Below, piece after piece: positions 25,816-33,908 of a DNA stretch of 50,931 nt. Under the pieces are notes generated by a model that was given only the letters and a program-made list of their open reading frames with translations, did no database searches and was not told the origin of the DNA. The position numbers and the translations under genes are program-made. Source of the DNA: Bacteroidota bacterium (GTDB lineage Bacteria > Bacteroidota > Bacteroidia > Flavobacteriales > Schleiferiaceae). Every line of letters starts with the position of its first letter. Position 1 is the stretch's first letter. The DNA lies in the NCBI GenBank assembly GCA_003385605.1, contig QQUU01000086.1, positions 1-50,931 of the forward strand, in the 5' to 3' direction.

Positions 25816-28800
25816 TTATAGTCCAATGCGTAAACCTAGACGGATACGACGTGGTAAGCTGAACAAACCAGGGTTTGCCAAGCTGATGTTGTACAAATCT
25901 GCGAACGATTGTGCGCTCGCTTGGAATTGAATAGCGTTTTGACCTTGAGGCGAGCTCAAGTAACCGTCATCACTAGGTGATCCCGTGTAAGGATATACAC
26001 CTAATACATTTTGCGTATTCAGAACGTTCAGCATTTGAACGTAGATCTCAAAGTTGCTTAATGGGCCTTCGTTGAAGTTCCAAACCTTGTTGGCCGTTGC
26101 ATCTACACGGAAGCTCCATGGAAGACGAGAACCGTTAATGTTACCAGTCATCGGCGTTTGTGCATCTGTCAAACCGTAGGCAAGAACACGACGCGTATAT
26201 GGAGTACCCGAGTTAGCATTCACTACCAAATTCAGACCGGCGTTTTCAAGCACGCGCTTTCCGAACCATACAGGACCGTTGTACGCTGGACCTCCACCGT
26301 AGCGGTAGTCCATATTCATTACTACCTGGTGGCGTGAATCGTACGACAACGGTAGGATGTAACGCAAGTTTGGCTGTCCTGAACGGGCGATGTTTGCACC
26401 CGAAGTAGAGCTTGAACCGGTACCGTCAGCGAACTGCAAAGTGTAGTTTGCATTCAATCGAACATTACCGGTACGGCGTAAATCGTACTGAATCGTATAC
26501 CCTTTTACTGTACCGAAATCCAAGTTTCCAAAAGCAATGTAGGTTACTGGATAAGCCTCAGTGAAACTAAACGACTGCATCATATCGCGCATCTCGCGGT
26601 AGAAGGCACTCAATTTAAGAGCACTGTTGTCGTTCAATTTCTGACGGAAACCAATCTCATAATCCGTAGTACGCTGTGGTTTCAAATCTGGATTAGACAA
26701 AAGACCACCGTTGTTACCGTTCTCCAACTGTAAGAAGGTGATTGGATTCATTCTGTTCACCCCTGGATCTGGACGCTGCACCATGATATCGTAGTGCGCA
26801 AAGAATTCCGCCTCATCTGAAATAGGGAACTGGAACGAAATACGCGGACTCACTGTAACTTGTGGCGTGTAGTCTTTGAAACTTTCATTTGCCGTGACGG
26901 CTAATTTCTGATCTTCAATACCTGGGTTCTTTAAGAATGGTTTAATACCACCACTTAAATCCGCAATGTTTTTTGGGTTTGCCTCAACCTCCCCGTTTGC
27001 AGTGTACCAGGTAGTTCCTTCGCGGTATCCTACAATAGCTGATGGGTTTTCTTGATCGTCAACATACACTACAGCATCGTCACTAATACCTTCCGGCACG
27101 TCGTAACCTGCTAGCGTAGTTGCATCAAGATCTCCTACAGAATATGCCGGGTACAACACATAAGGATCTGCAAGGACTGGCTGGTTCGCATCAAAACGGT
27201 CAACACGAACACCGATGTTAAAGAAGAGGTCTTCGTAAGTGAACTGGTCTTGGATATAACCTGCCATGTAAATTGGTTCAAAAGCGCCAATCAAACGTGG
27301 TGAGTTGCCCTGAGCGTCTGTAGCAAAGAAGTCTGTCAACGATGGACGCGTAGTCAATCTATTTCCTAGATAATCGAAACCGTAGTAACCAATATATTGG
27401 CTCGAACCAATGTTCAACAATTCATTTGCAGAGAACATATCCAACGAGAACGTTGATGGATCATAAGAATCGATATCCAACCAATCCGTACCGTTAGGAT
27501 CTAATCCTAAGGTTTCACGCAAATTGCGATCAAACGTTCTTGGCTTGTCAGCATCAAACAAACGCGGGTAGTTCAACGTATCCTGGAATACGCCGTTGTT
27601 GTCGTAAGAAGCTATTGGATTGTTTAAGTCCAATTCGCGGATGGCATCATTTTGCAATAGACGCATCAAGGTCCACAGTCCCGTTGCTCCAACGCTGTAC
27701 GAACGGTCGAAACGTTGTTCGTACTCCACACCCACAATAAGCGAGTGGTCCTTAATATCAAAGGTTGAAGAAGCCGTAATACGGAACTGGTCGTTTAACG
27801 ACTTTCCGTAAGAAGCTTGGTTTGCACCGACATTCCCCCATAAACCGTACACTGACGATGGCTGGTCACCGTTTAGAAGACCACCACCTGCACGAATATC
27901 TTCTAGCGAGCGAGCTCTGTTGAAGATCAAGTTTTGATCCACAAAGTCGTAGAAGTTTGAGGTGTAGTTTGCAAGGATTGGATTGTTTTCGCCAGGCGTG
28001 TAATCCACATTGGCACTCTGGAATACGGCAAGGGTGTAGGCATCCATCACCTTTCCATAGTTAGGATCGTTTGGATCTGTAATGGTATCTGAGCCTAGCG
28101 TATACAATGGACGGTACTGTGTTTTAAACGTACCGATGTGACCGTAGGCAAAAAGATTGTCCTTGTGACGTGCATCTTGCGTCAAACGCTGGTTACGCGT
28201 GAAGTCCATTTGGATGGTGTAGAACGCGTTACGAATAAGCGAGTTCGAAGAATCTGATGGATTCCCGAAACGTTGCTGGAAGCGTACGTAAGTCGACCAG
28301 TCTTGTGCAAACGACTCTGAGTTGTTTGCATAGTTCATTAACTCATTGAATCTACTACCGTTACGACCTTGATTCATGTTGTAACGACCACCTATAGTCA
28401 AAGTCGTCTTCTCTGAGGTCACAAACTTCAAGTTACCCGAGACACGAACAGCAGTTCGCGCCACGTTTTCACGGTAGTTTTGAGATGATAAGTCACTTTG
28501 AGTTAAGAAATCTGCCGCATTGAGCACCCCAAATCCTGAAGAAGCCGGTACCAATGGATTGGCTTGTAACTCTGCGAGCTTATCGTCGTTCACTTTCCAA
28601 GTGGTCAACGAACGAGGAGATCCGTCACGGTTGTATTGGAACTCTGAAGCGAGAAGGAAACCAACAATAGGCTGTCCTGTTTTCTTGTTTCTGATAATCG
28701 GTCCACCTAGGGTTAGAGCACCTAAGTTGTAGTGGTATGGGTCGAAAACTGAGCTGGTCAAAATCTCAGAAGAACCAAAGTAATACGGTGCAGGACCTTT

Positions 28801-29463
28801 TGTAGTCGTAGAAATTACACCACCGGTAACGTCACCGTACTGTGCCGGTACACCACCCGTAATAACCTCCGTCTGCAAGATCGCATCACGCGGTAGGTTG
28901 ACATCACCACGAACCTTTACCCCGTCGATAAAGACAACGTTGGTAGATGAACGGGAACCACGAACGTTGAACGAACCACTACCGTCTTGTTGGAATACCC
29001 CCGCAGTGGTACCAACGATCTGGCTGAGGTTACGATACGGCAGGTTTTTGATTTCCTCCGAGCTTACAATTTCTGAAGTCTTCCCCGTTTCGATGAGTTC
29101 TTCTTGGGCGGTAACTGTGACCTCCTGGATCATAGTACTCTCAACAGTCATGTTGAAATTAACCACCTTAGGCTTGCCGGAATAAACCGTTACACCATTG
29201 AGGTTGAAATCTGCGTAACCGATGAAATTACAAGTAAGGTTGTACACCCCCGCATTAACTGGGTTGATGTTATACTTTCCATCGAAATCAGTCGTTCCTG
29301 TTGCAATGACAACATCCTTGTCTTTTACGATTACCGTAGCAAATGGAATGACTTCGCCGGTGCGCTTATCCTTGACCGTTCCCTTGATAGAACCGGGACG
29401 TGTTTGACCGTAGCTGAACGCTACAGCAAAGACCATAATAAGCGTGAGTATTCTTTTGACCAT
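25816..29463 (-). CDS. TonB-dependent outer-membrane receptor with CarboxypepD_reg-like domain
   Basis: A 1215-residue outer-membrane receptor. A signal peptide (about 1-19) is followed by a carboxypeptidase regulatory-like beta-sandwich (about 23-112: GSIKGTVKDKRTGEVIPFATV), a plug domain (about 125-240: NLPYRNLSQIVGTTAGVFQQDG, FNVRGSRSSTNVVFIDG, GGVPAQYGDVTGGVISTTTKG) and a long 22-strand barrel that ends in RIRLGLRIGL. It is SusC-like in layout but without the SusC signature and without a SusD neighbour. Instead it heads an operon with the giant surface protein and the PorV-like gene. The ligand is unknown. Confidence 0.88.
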   Translation of the reverse strand: MVKRILTLIMVFAVAFSYGQTRPGSIKGTVKDKRTGEVIPFATVIVKDKDVVIATGTTDFDGKYNINPVNAGVYNLTCNFIGYADFNLNGVTVYSGKPKVVNFNMTVESTMIQEVTVTAQEELIETGKTSEIVSSEEIKNLPYRNLSQIVGTTAGVFQQDGSGSFNVRGSRSSTNVVFIDGVKVRGDVNLPRDAILQTEVITGGVPAQYGDVTGGVISTTTKGPAPYYFGSSEILTSSVFDPYHYNLGALTLGGPIIRNKKTGQPIVGFLLASEFQYNRDGSPRSLTTWKVNDDKLAELQANPLVPASSGFGVLNAADFLTQSDLSSQNYRENVARTAVRVSGNLKFVTSEKTTLTIGGRYNMNQGRNGSRFNELMNYANNSESFAQDWSTYVRFQQRFGNPSDSSNSLIRNAFYTIQMDFTRNQRLTQDARHKDNLFAYGHIGTFKTQYRPLYTLGSDTITDPNDPNYGKVMDAYTLAVFQSANVDYTPGENNPILANYTSNFYDFVDQNLIFNRARSLEDIRAGGGLLNGDQPSSVYGLWGNVGANQASYGKSLNDQFRITASSTFDIKDHSLIVGVEYEQRFDRSYSVGATGLWTLMRLLQNDAIRELDLNNPIASYDNNGVFQDTLNYPRLFDADKPRTFDRNLRETLGLDPNGTDWLDIDSYDPSTFSLDMFSANELLNIGSSQYIGYYGFDYLGNRLTTRPSLTDFFATDAQGNSPRLIGAFEPIYMAGYIQDQFTYEDLFFNIGVRVDRFDANQPVLADPYVLYPAYSVGDLDATTLAGYDVPEGISDDAVVYVDDQENPSAIVGYREGTTWYTANGEVEANPKNIADLSGGIKPFLKNPGIEDQKLAVTANESFKDYTPQVTVSPRISFQFPISDEAEFFAHYDIMVQRPDPGVNRMNPITFLQLENGNNGGLLSNPDLKPQRTTDYEIGFRQKLNDNSALKLSAFYREMRDMMQSFSFTEAYPVTYIAFGNLDFGTVKGYTIQYDLRRTGNVRLNANYTLQFADGTGSSSTSGANIARSGQPNLRYILPLSYDSRHQVVMNMDYRYGGGPAYNGPVWFGKRVLENAGLNLVVNANSGTPYTRRVLAYGLTDAQTPMTGNINGSRLPWSFRVDATANKVWNFNEGPLSNFEIYVQMLNVLNTQNVLGVYPYTGSPSDDGYLSSPQGQNAIQFQASAQSFADLYNISLANPGLFSLPRRIRLGLRIGL

Positions 29464-29496
29464 AAATACTGGCTTTACTTTTGGGTTATAAGTCCG

Positions 29497-29529
29497 TAAA
29501 TATAAGCATCAGAACCGGAGAATTGACAA
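29497..29529 (-). promoter_or_regulatory. candidate promoter of the TonB-receptor operon
   Basis: On the minus strand TTG (29529-29527) is followed after 22 bases by TATATTTA (29504-29497), a 7/8 match to TAnnTTTG. The predicted leader is about 30 bases. Confidence 0.4.
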
Positions 29530-29553
29530 GGAATTCGAGCTATCTTGCAGCCA

Positions 29554-30018
29554 ATGAGTAAACGACTTTACAGACTGATAAACAATCCCTTACAGGCCCT
29601 GCTATTGCTGGCATGGGGATTAAGTGCATGCAACAACACCAATGTTGTCTACGATATTCCGGAACCTTTGGTCGATGAAACAGTCTACGTGAGCGACCCT
29701 TCGAGCTTCAATCTGACGGTCGTTGGAGGCCAATTATTACTGCCAAATGCAGGCCATGCTGGGGTCTTGGTTTACCGCCGGTATTTCGACGGTCAATTCT
29801 ACGATTTCGCCGCTTACGAAGCCGCCTGTCCAGAGCACTGGGCCGACGGTTGTGGCGTGCTAGAAAGTACCAATGGGGATTTCTATTTTACCTGTGGGTG
29901 CGACGCACACCAATACCAACTTCTGGATGGCCAGAGCGTAGATACCAGCTACACCCTGCCGATCAAAGAATACAGCTGTTCCTTTGACGGGGTAAACGTG
30001 ATTCGAATTACGAATTAA
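29554..30018 (+). CDS. Rieske-like lipoprotein
   Basis: A 154-residue protein with a lipoprotein signal ending LSAC (lipid Cys26). The C-terminal half resembles a Rieske domain of the short Bacteroidota kind: AAYEAACPEH (C92-x2-H95), then FTCGCDAHQYQLLDGQSV (C116-x2-H119, with an extra C114), then the LPIKEYSCSFDG closing strands. In classical Rieske proteins the first motif is C-x-H. The changed spacing leaves it open whether a [2Fe-2S] cluster is bound. An in-frame TTG lies nine bases earlier; the ATG at 29554 fits the signal peptide better. Its stop is one base from that of the convergent dehydrogenase gene. Confidence 0.65.
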   Translation: MSKRLYRLINNPLQALLLLAWGLSACNNTNVVYDIPEPLVDETVYVSDPSSFNLTVVGGQLLLPNAGHAGVLVYRRYFDGQFYDFAAYEAACPEHWADGCGVLESTNGDFYFTCGCDAHQYQLLDGQSVDTSYTLPIKEYSCSFDGVNVIRITN

Positions 30019-30019
30019 T

Positions 30020-31195
30020 CTAGACGAAAGCGTTCTCTCCGGTGATATCTAAACCGGTGATTAACAGATGAATATCGTGTGTACCCTCGTAGGTTACCAC
30101 ACTCTCCAAATTCATCATGTGTCGCATGATTGAGAAGTCTCCAGTAATACCCATTCCACCCAACATTTGACGCGCCTCGCGAGCAATTTTCAATGCGATT
30201 TCCACATTATTTCGTTTCGCCATTGAGATTTGTGCGGAAGTAGCACGGCCCTCATTTTTAAGGTGACCTAAACGCCAGGTCAGCAGCTGTGCCTTGGTGA
30301 TTTCGGTGATCATCTCTGCCAATTTTTTCTGTTGCAATTGGAAAGCAGCAATAGGCTTGCCGAACTGAATGCGTTCTTTCGAATACCTCAATGCCGTATC
30401 GTAACAATCCATGGCAGCACCCAATGCGCCCCATGCAATACCGAAGCGCGCACTATCCAAGCAGGATAGCGGTGCACCGAGGCCATCACGACCCGGTAAA
30501 ATATTTGACTTAGGGACGCGTACGTTATCGAACACGAGCTCGCCCGTAGCCGAAGCACGAAGCGACCATTTGTTGTGTGTTTCCGGTGTGGTAAAACCTT
30601 CCATACCACGTTCAACAATGACACCTTTGATACGTCCGGCCTCGTTTTTCGCCCAAACAACAGCGATGTCACAAAACGGCGAATTTGAGATCCACATCTT
30701 CGCACCATTTAGAATGATATCATCGCCGTCTTCAACGAAGTTAGTAGTCATTCCGCCTGGGTTAGACCCGAAGTTTGGCTCCGTTAGTCCAAAAGAACCG
30801 AGGTATTCACCCGTGGCCAATTTTGGGAGGAATTTTTGCTTTTGCTCCTCGCTACCGTAAGCGTAAATAGGGAACATCACCAAAGAGCTTTGTACAGAAC
30901 AAGTAGACCGAATACCTGAATCTCCGCGTTCGACTTCCTGCATCATTAGTCCATAGCTGATGTGGTCTAGACCGGCACCTCCATACTCTTCAGGTACATA
31001 AGGCCCAAAAAGCCCTACCTCGCCCATTTCTTTTACTAAGTGTTGCGGAAAGGCGGCACGCTGAGCGAAATCTTCAATGATTGGACTTACGCTACGCTTG
31101 ACCCATTCTCGGGTAGCGTCACGAATCATTTTGTGTTCCTCGCTGAGCAGTTCGTCTAGTAGGTAGTAATCTGGATGTTGAAATTGATCCACCAT
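30020..31195 (-). CDS. acyl-CoA dehydrogenase, glutaryl-CoA dehydrogenase type
   Basis: A 391-residue FAD enzyme. The sequence follows glutaryl-CoA dehydrogenase: CSVQSSLVMFPIYAYGSEEQ, FGLTEPNFGSNPGGM (FAD loop), KMWISNSPFCDI, RIQFGKPIAAFQLQQKKLA and MLGGMGITGDFSI. The catalytic Glu is in SVVTYEGTHDIHLLITG. It would oxidise and decarboxylate glutaryl-CoA to crotonyl-CoA in lysine or tryptophan breakdown and pass electrons to ETF (etfB/etfA are at 15609-17305). A start 13 codons upstream (31234) is possible; the Met at 31195 gives the usual N-terminus. No promoter box was recognised in the 105-base divergent gap. Confidence 0.88.
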   Translation of the reverse strand: MVDQFQHPDYYLLDELLSEEHKMIRDATREWVKRSVSPIIEDFAQRAAFPQHLVKEMGEVGLFGPYVPEEYGGAGLDHISYGLMMQEVERGDSGIRSTCSVQSSLVMFPIYAYGSEEQKQKFLPKLATGEYLGSFGLTEPNFGSNPGGMTTNFVEDGDDIILNGAKMWISNSPFCDIAVVWAKNEAGRIKGVIVERGMEGFTTPETHNKWSLRASATGELVFDNVRVPKSNILPGRDGLGAPLSCLDSARFGIAWGALGAAMDCYDTALRYSKERIQFGKPIAAFQLQQKKLAEMITEITKAQLLTWRLGHLKNEGRATSAQISMAKRNNVEIALKIAREARQMLGGMGITGDFSIMRHMMNLESVVTYEGTHDIHLLITGLDITGENAFV

Positions 31196-31300
31196 GCTTG
31201 TGTAGTTTTCTTGAGTGGTTGTGAAATTAAACACAAAAGGTGAAAAATTGTTATAAATTCAACCGAGAGTTTCACCATTCACTTAATAATAGGAAGCCCC

Positions 31301-32122
31301 ATGAAGAAAACGTTACTCATTATCGCCCTTATGGGCATCTCAACATATTCGTACACCAACAGCGGGGGGTCACCGGCAGGAAAAAGCGGTTCACCTGCAT
31401 CTAATGGGCAGACTTGTTCTGGTGGTTACTGTCATGGAGGCGGAAGCCCAAATGGAAATGAAGCCATCAGTCTGAAAGTAGATATAACTCCTTTCGCAGG
31501 GTCGAGTACCTATTCGAATATCATTAATGACTCAATTGATACGGAAATCACCTTAACCGCAGCTGCGGCTAGTAGCTCCCGAATAGGCTTTTCAGCCAGC
31601 ATTGAAGATGCCAATGGAAATCATGTCGGAGAATTGTCTTCGGGATCTGGTAATGCAAAATTATCAGGCTCCGATTACGTTACACATAAAAGCTCATCAA
31701 CAAATGTTTCAGGTGATTCAATAACATGGGTTTGGTACTGGGATTCTCAGAACATAGAAGATTCAGCGACAATTTATGTTGCAGTGAATTATACCAATAG
31801 TAATGGCCAAGCTTCAGGCGACTATGTTATAACTCAAACGAAAACGTTGTATGAGGGCCAAGTTTTTAGTACTGCAGAAAATAAATTTAGTGGCCTTTTA
31901 GTAAGCCCAAATCCTGCTACGTCAACTTTGAAGGTGAAGGCAGAAGGACTAGTGGCTATTCGTTTATACAACACGCTGGGCCGATTCATACAGCTCGACT
32001 ATTCGGCATCTTTAGAAGATGAAGCCATTTTAGACGTGAGCGCCCTAGCTCGAGGCAACTACATCTTGCACGCAGAATATTCGGACGGCAGCATTCAATA
32101 CAAGCACGTCGTTTTGCAGTAA
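31301..32122 (+). CDS. secreted choice-of-anchor V-like protein with T9SS type A sorting domain
   Basis: A 273-residue secreted protein. After the signal peptide (1-19), a Gly/Ser-rich segment holds C39-x4-C44-H45 (TCSGGYCHGG), a heme-c-like signature with four residues between the cysteines where classical sites have two. A beta-sandwich of about 140 residues then fits the choice-of-anchor V pattern (RIGFSASIEDANGNHVGEL; YVTHKSSSTN; ITWVWYWDSQ). Residues 200-273 are a T9SS type A sorting domain (LLVSPNPATSTLKV ... ARGNYILHAEYSDG ... KHVVLQ). The protein is probably exported by type IX secretion and attached to the surface. Whether heme is bound is uncertain. Confidence 0.75.
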   Translation: MKKTLLIIALMGISTYSYTNSGGSPAGKSGSPASNGQTCSGGYCHGGGSPNGNEAISLKVDITPFAGSSTYSNIINDSIDTEITLTAAAASSSRIGFSASIEDANGNHVGELSSGSGNAKLSGSDYVTHKSSSTNVSGDSITWVWYWDSQNIEDSATIYVAVNYTNSNGQASGDYVITQTKTLYEGQVFSTAENKFSGLLVSPNPATSTLKVKAEGLVAIRLYNTLGRFIQLDYSASLEDEAILDVSALARGNYILHAEYSDGSIQYKHVVLQ

Positions 32123-32135
32123 CTTTGTGTCCTAG

Positions 32136-32705
32136 ATGGACGTAAAATGGTTGTTTATTGGATTCTTCGCAGTCCTTGGTGTATTCCGAGCTCTAAAGCC
32201 TGAGGTGTTCGCCAAATGGATTCGACTTCAATGGAAAGACCTGGGTGATTCTCGCAGTCGCTTAAGCGCATCCGTAATCAGTTTGGTACTTCCCGCAGCC
32301 TTATTCTTTGTGCTTGGAGAAGCTTTAGATTTAAAATTATTGTGGTGGGAAGCACCCTTAGCTATAATCATCGTTCTTTTGGCCCGTTTGGTTTTTTCTA
32401 TTCTATTGAGCCTGCTGTTTTCCTCAAATAATGCGCTTCAAAATGGTACAGATCTTTTTGGGGGTATTCAATTGAGCTACGTCTACAGCCTTGTATGTCT
32501 AATCGTGCTATGCACATTGCTGATTAATGAGGCGTGGTTAAATGCAGGTATCTATATACTGAGTTTAGGCCACATTATCGGATTACTTTGGTTCGCTTTA
32601 AAGAGTCCCGTACTTCGAAATATTCGGAGCGGTGGGGCTCGTTTTTATGCAATGTCTTACCTTTGCACGCTCGAACTAGTATTAATTTTTTCGTTCGTCA
32701 ACTAA
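32136..32705 (+). CDS. DUF4271 membrane protein
   Basis: A 189-residue integral membrane protein with about five to six hydrophobic helices and the spacing of DUF4271. In Bacteroidota this family is regularly found next to hemD, as here (five bases upstream of it). Its function is unknown. The gene starts 13 bases after the T9SS-sorted protein, so it could be read from the same promoter. Confidence 0.75.
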   Translation: MDVKWLFIGFFAVLGVFRALKPEVFAKWIRLQWKDLGDSRSRLSASVISLVLPAALFFVLGEALDLKLLWWEAPLAIIIVLLARLVFSILLSLLFSSNNALQNGTDLFGGIQLSYVYSLVCLIVLCTLLINEAWLNAGIYILSLGHIIGLLWFALKSPVLRNIRSGGARFYAMSYLCTLELVLIFSFVN

Positions 32706-32710
32706 CACTC

Positions 32711-33472
32711 ATGGCAGATAGACAAACAAAAGTGAAGTCGATTTTGGTGTCACAACCAGAGCCAACCACCGAATCTCACCCTTTTTTCACACTTGCCGAT
32801 AAGCACAAGGTAGATGTGGATTTCCGCTCATTCATTCACGTAGAAGGGGTAACCGCCTCCAACTTTAGAAAGGATAAAATCCAGATAAGAGATTACCGCA
32901 ACGTTATCTTGACTTCTAAGAATGCTGTTGATCACTACTTCCGTATGTGTGAAGACATGCGTGTTCAGATCAGCCCAGATACTCGTTACTTCTGTATTTC
33001 AGAAGCGATCGCGTACTACCTGCAGAAATATGTGGTGTACCGCAAGCGCAAGATTTACCATGGTAATTTGAAGATTGAAGAGTTGATCCCAACGCTGAAG
33101 AAATTCAAAAACGAAAAATTCTTAATGCCTTCTTCAAACAGCTTGAAGCCTTCTATCCCAGAAGCGTTGGCAGATGCAGGCATTGACTACACACGTGCGA
33201 TTCTATTCAATACGGTAGTGAGTGATTTGAGCGATCTAGAAAATGTATTCTACGACATTTTGGTGTTCTTCTCTCCTTCTGGGATTAAGAGTTTGTATGA
33301 AAACTTCCCGGATTTCAAACAAAACAAAACGCGCTTGGCTTGTTTTGGACCAACGACGCAAAAAGAGGCAGAAAGTCACGGATTGATTGTTGATATCCCT
33401 GCACCAACGCCGGACGCCCCATCGATGACAAAGGCCATCAGCGATTACATCAAAGTGGCAAACAAGAAGTAA
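32711..33472 (+). CDS. hemD: uroporphyrinogen-III synthase
   Basis: A 253-residue cytosolic enzyme of tetrapyrrole synthesis that closes hydroxymethylbilane to uroporphyrinogen III. The sequence shows the two-domain HemD layout: N-terminal KVKSILVSQPEPTTESHPFF, a hinge with VILTSKNAVDHYF, and a second-domain part with DILVFFSPSGIKSLYENFP and LACFGPTTQKEAESHGL. HemD is poorly conserved; these motifs plus the DUF4271 neighbour make the call. The frame is open upstream within the DUF4271 gene, but the ATG at 32711 gives the usual N-terminus. A perfect-palindrome terminator follows immediately. Confidence 0.88.
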   Translation: MADRQTKVKSILVSQPEPTTESHPFFTLADKHKVDVDFRSFIHVEGVTASNFRKDKIQIRDYRNVILTSKNAVDHYFRMCEDMRVQISPDTRYFCISEAIAYYLQKYVVYRKRKIYHGNLKIEELIPTLKKFKNEKFLMPSSNSLKPSIPEALADAGIDYTRAILFNTVVSDLSDLENVFYDILVFFSPSGIKSLYENFPDFKQNKTRLACFGPTTQKEAESHGLIVDIPAPTPDAPSMTKAISDYIKVANKK

Positions 33473-33491
33473 GATATATTGTAAATTGAGG

Positions 33492-33518
33492 GCCCGGCGC
33501 ATGCGCCGGGCTTTTTTT
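33492..33518 (+). terminator. intrinsic terminator (20-bp perfect palindrome + T7) abutting the rnpA start
   Basis: The 20-base palindrome GCCCGGCGCATGCGCCGGGC (33492-33511) is followed directly by seven T residues (33512-33518), after which the rnpA ATG begins at 33519. As a hairpin it is a very strong terminator for hemD transcripts; it would also be the end of any rnpA leader. Confidence 0.85.
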
Positions 33519-33908
33519 ATGCGCTACAGTTTTCCCAAAAAAGAACACCTCACCAAGAAGGAACATTTCGACGGCCTCCATGTAGAAGGTCGTGGCGTGA
33601 AAGCCTTCCCATTCTCCTTGCGTTATATGGAAGCGGAGCTTGAGGATGGTGTCCAGAGAAAGGTGGCTATTGTGGCGCCGAAGCGCGGGCTAAAAAAAGC
33701 TGTGGAGCGCAATAGGATAAAAAGACAAATGCGGGAATTGTACCGCTTAAATAAGGATAAAGTGTTCGATAGCGGTGTGACTGAGATCTGGTCCATCCGT
33801 TATTTGGGAAACCGACCTAACGAGTATGCCTTTCTCGAGGCAGGATATTTGAAGTTGCTCGAGGCTTATGAAGAGCAGCGAAAAAAAGAATTGGCAGATG
33901 AAAAATAA
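33519..33908 (+). CDS. rnpA: ribonuclease P protein component
   Basis: A 129-residue basic protein that assists the RNase P RNA in maturing tRNA 5' ends. The N-terminus KKEHLTKKEHFDGLHVEG is family-like, and the RNR motif is present as AVERNRIKRQMREL (residues 61-73). In-frame starts at 33486 and 33501 lie inside the terminator hairpin and would add a non-conserved tail, so 33519 is chosen. It is not next to rpmH, its usual neighbour in many bacteria. The last 11 bases overlap the S41 protease gene. Confidence 0.9.
   Translation: MRYSFPKKEHLTKKEHFDGLHVEGRGVKAFPFSLRYMEAELEDGVQRKVAIVAPKRGLKKAVERNRIKRQMRELYRLNKDKVFDSGVTEIWSIRYLGNRPNEYAFLEAGYLKLLEAYEEQRKKELADEK

Noticed and set aside
33486-33518. 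Earlier rnpA starts at 33486 or 33501
   Set aside because: They lie in the GC-rich terminator hairpin and would add residues not seen in RnpA proteins.
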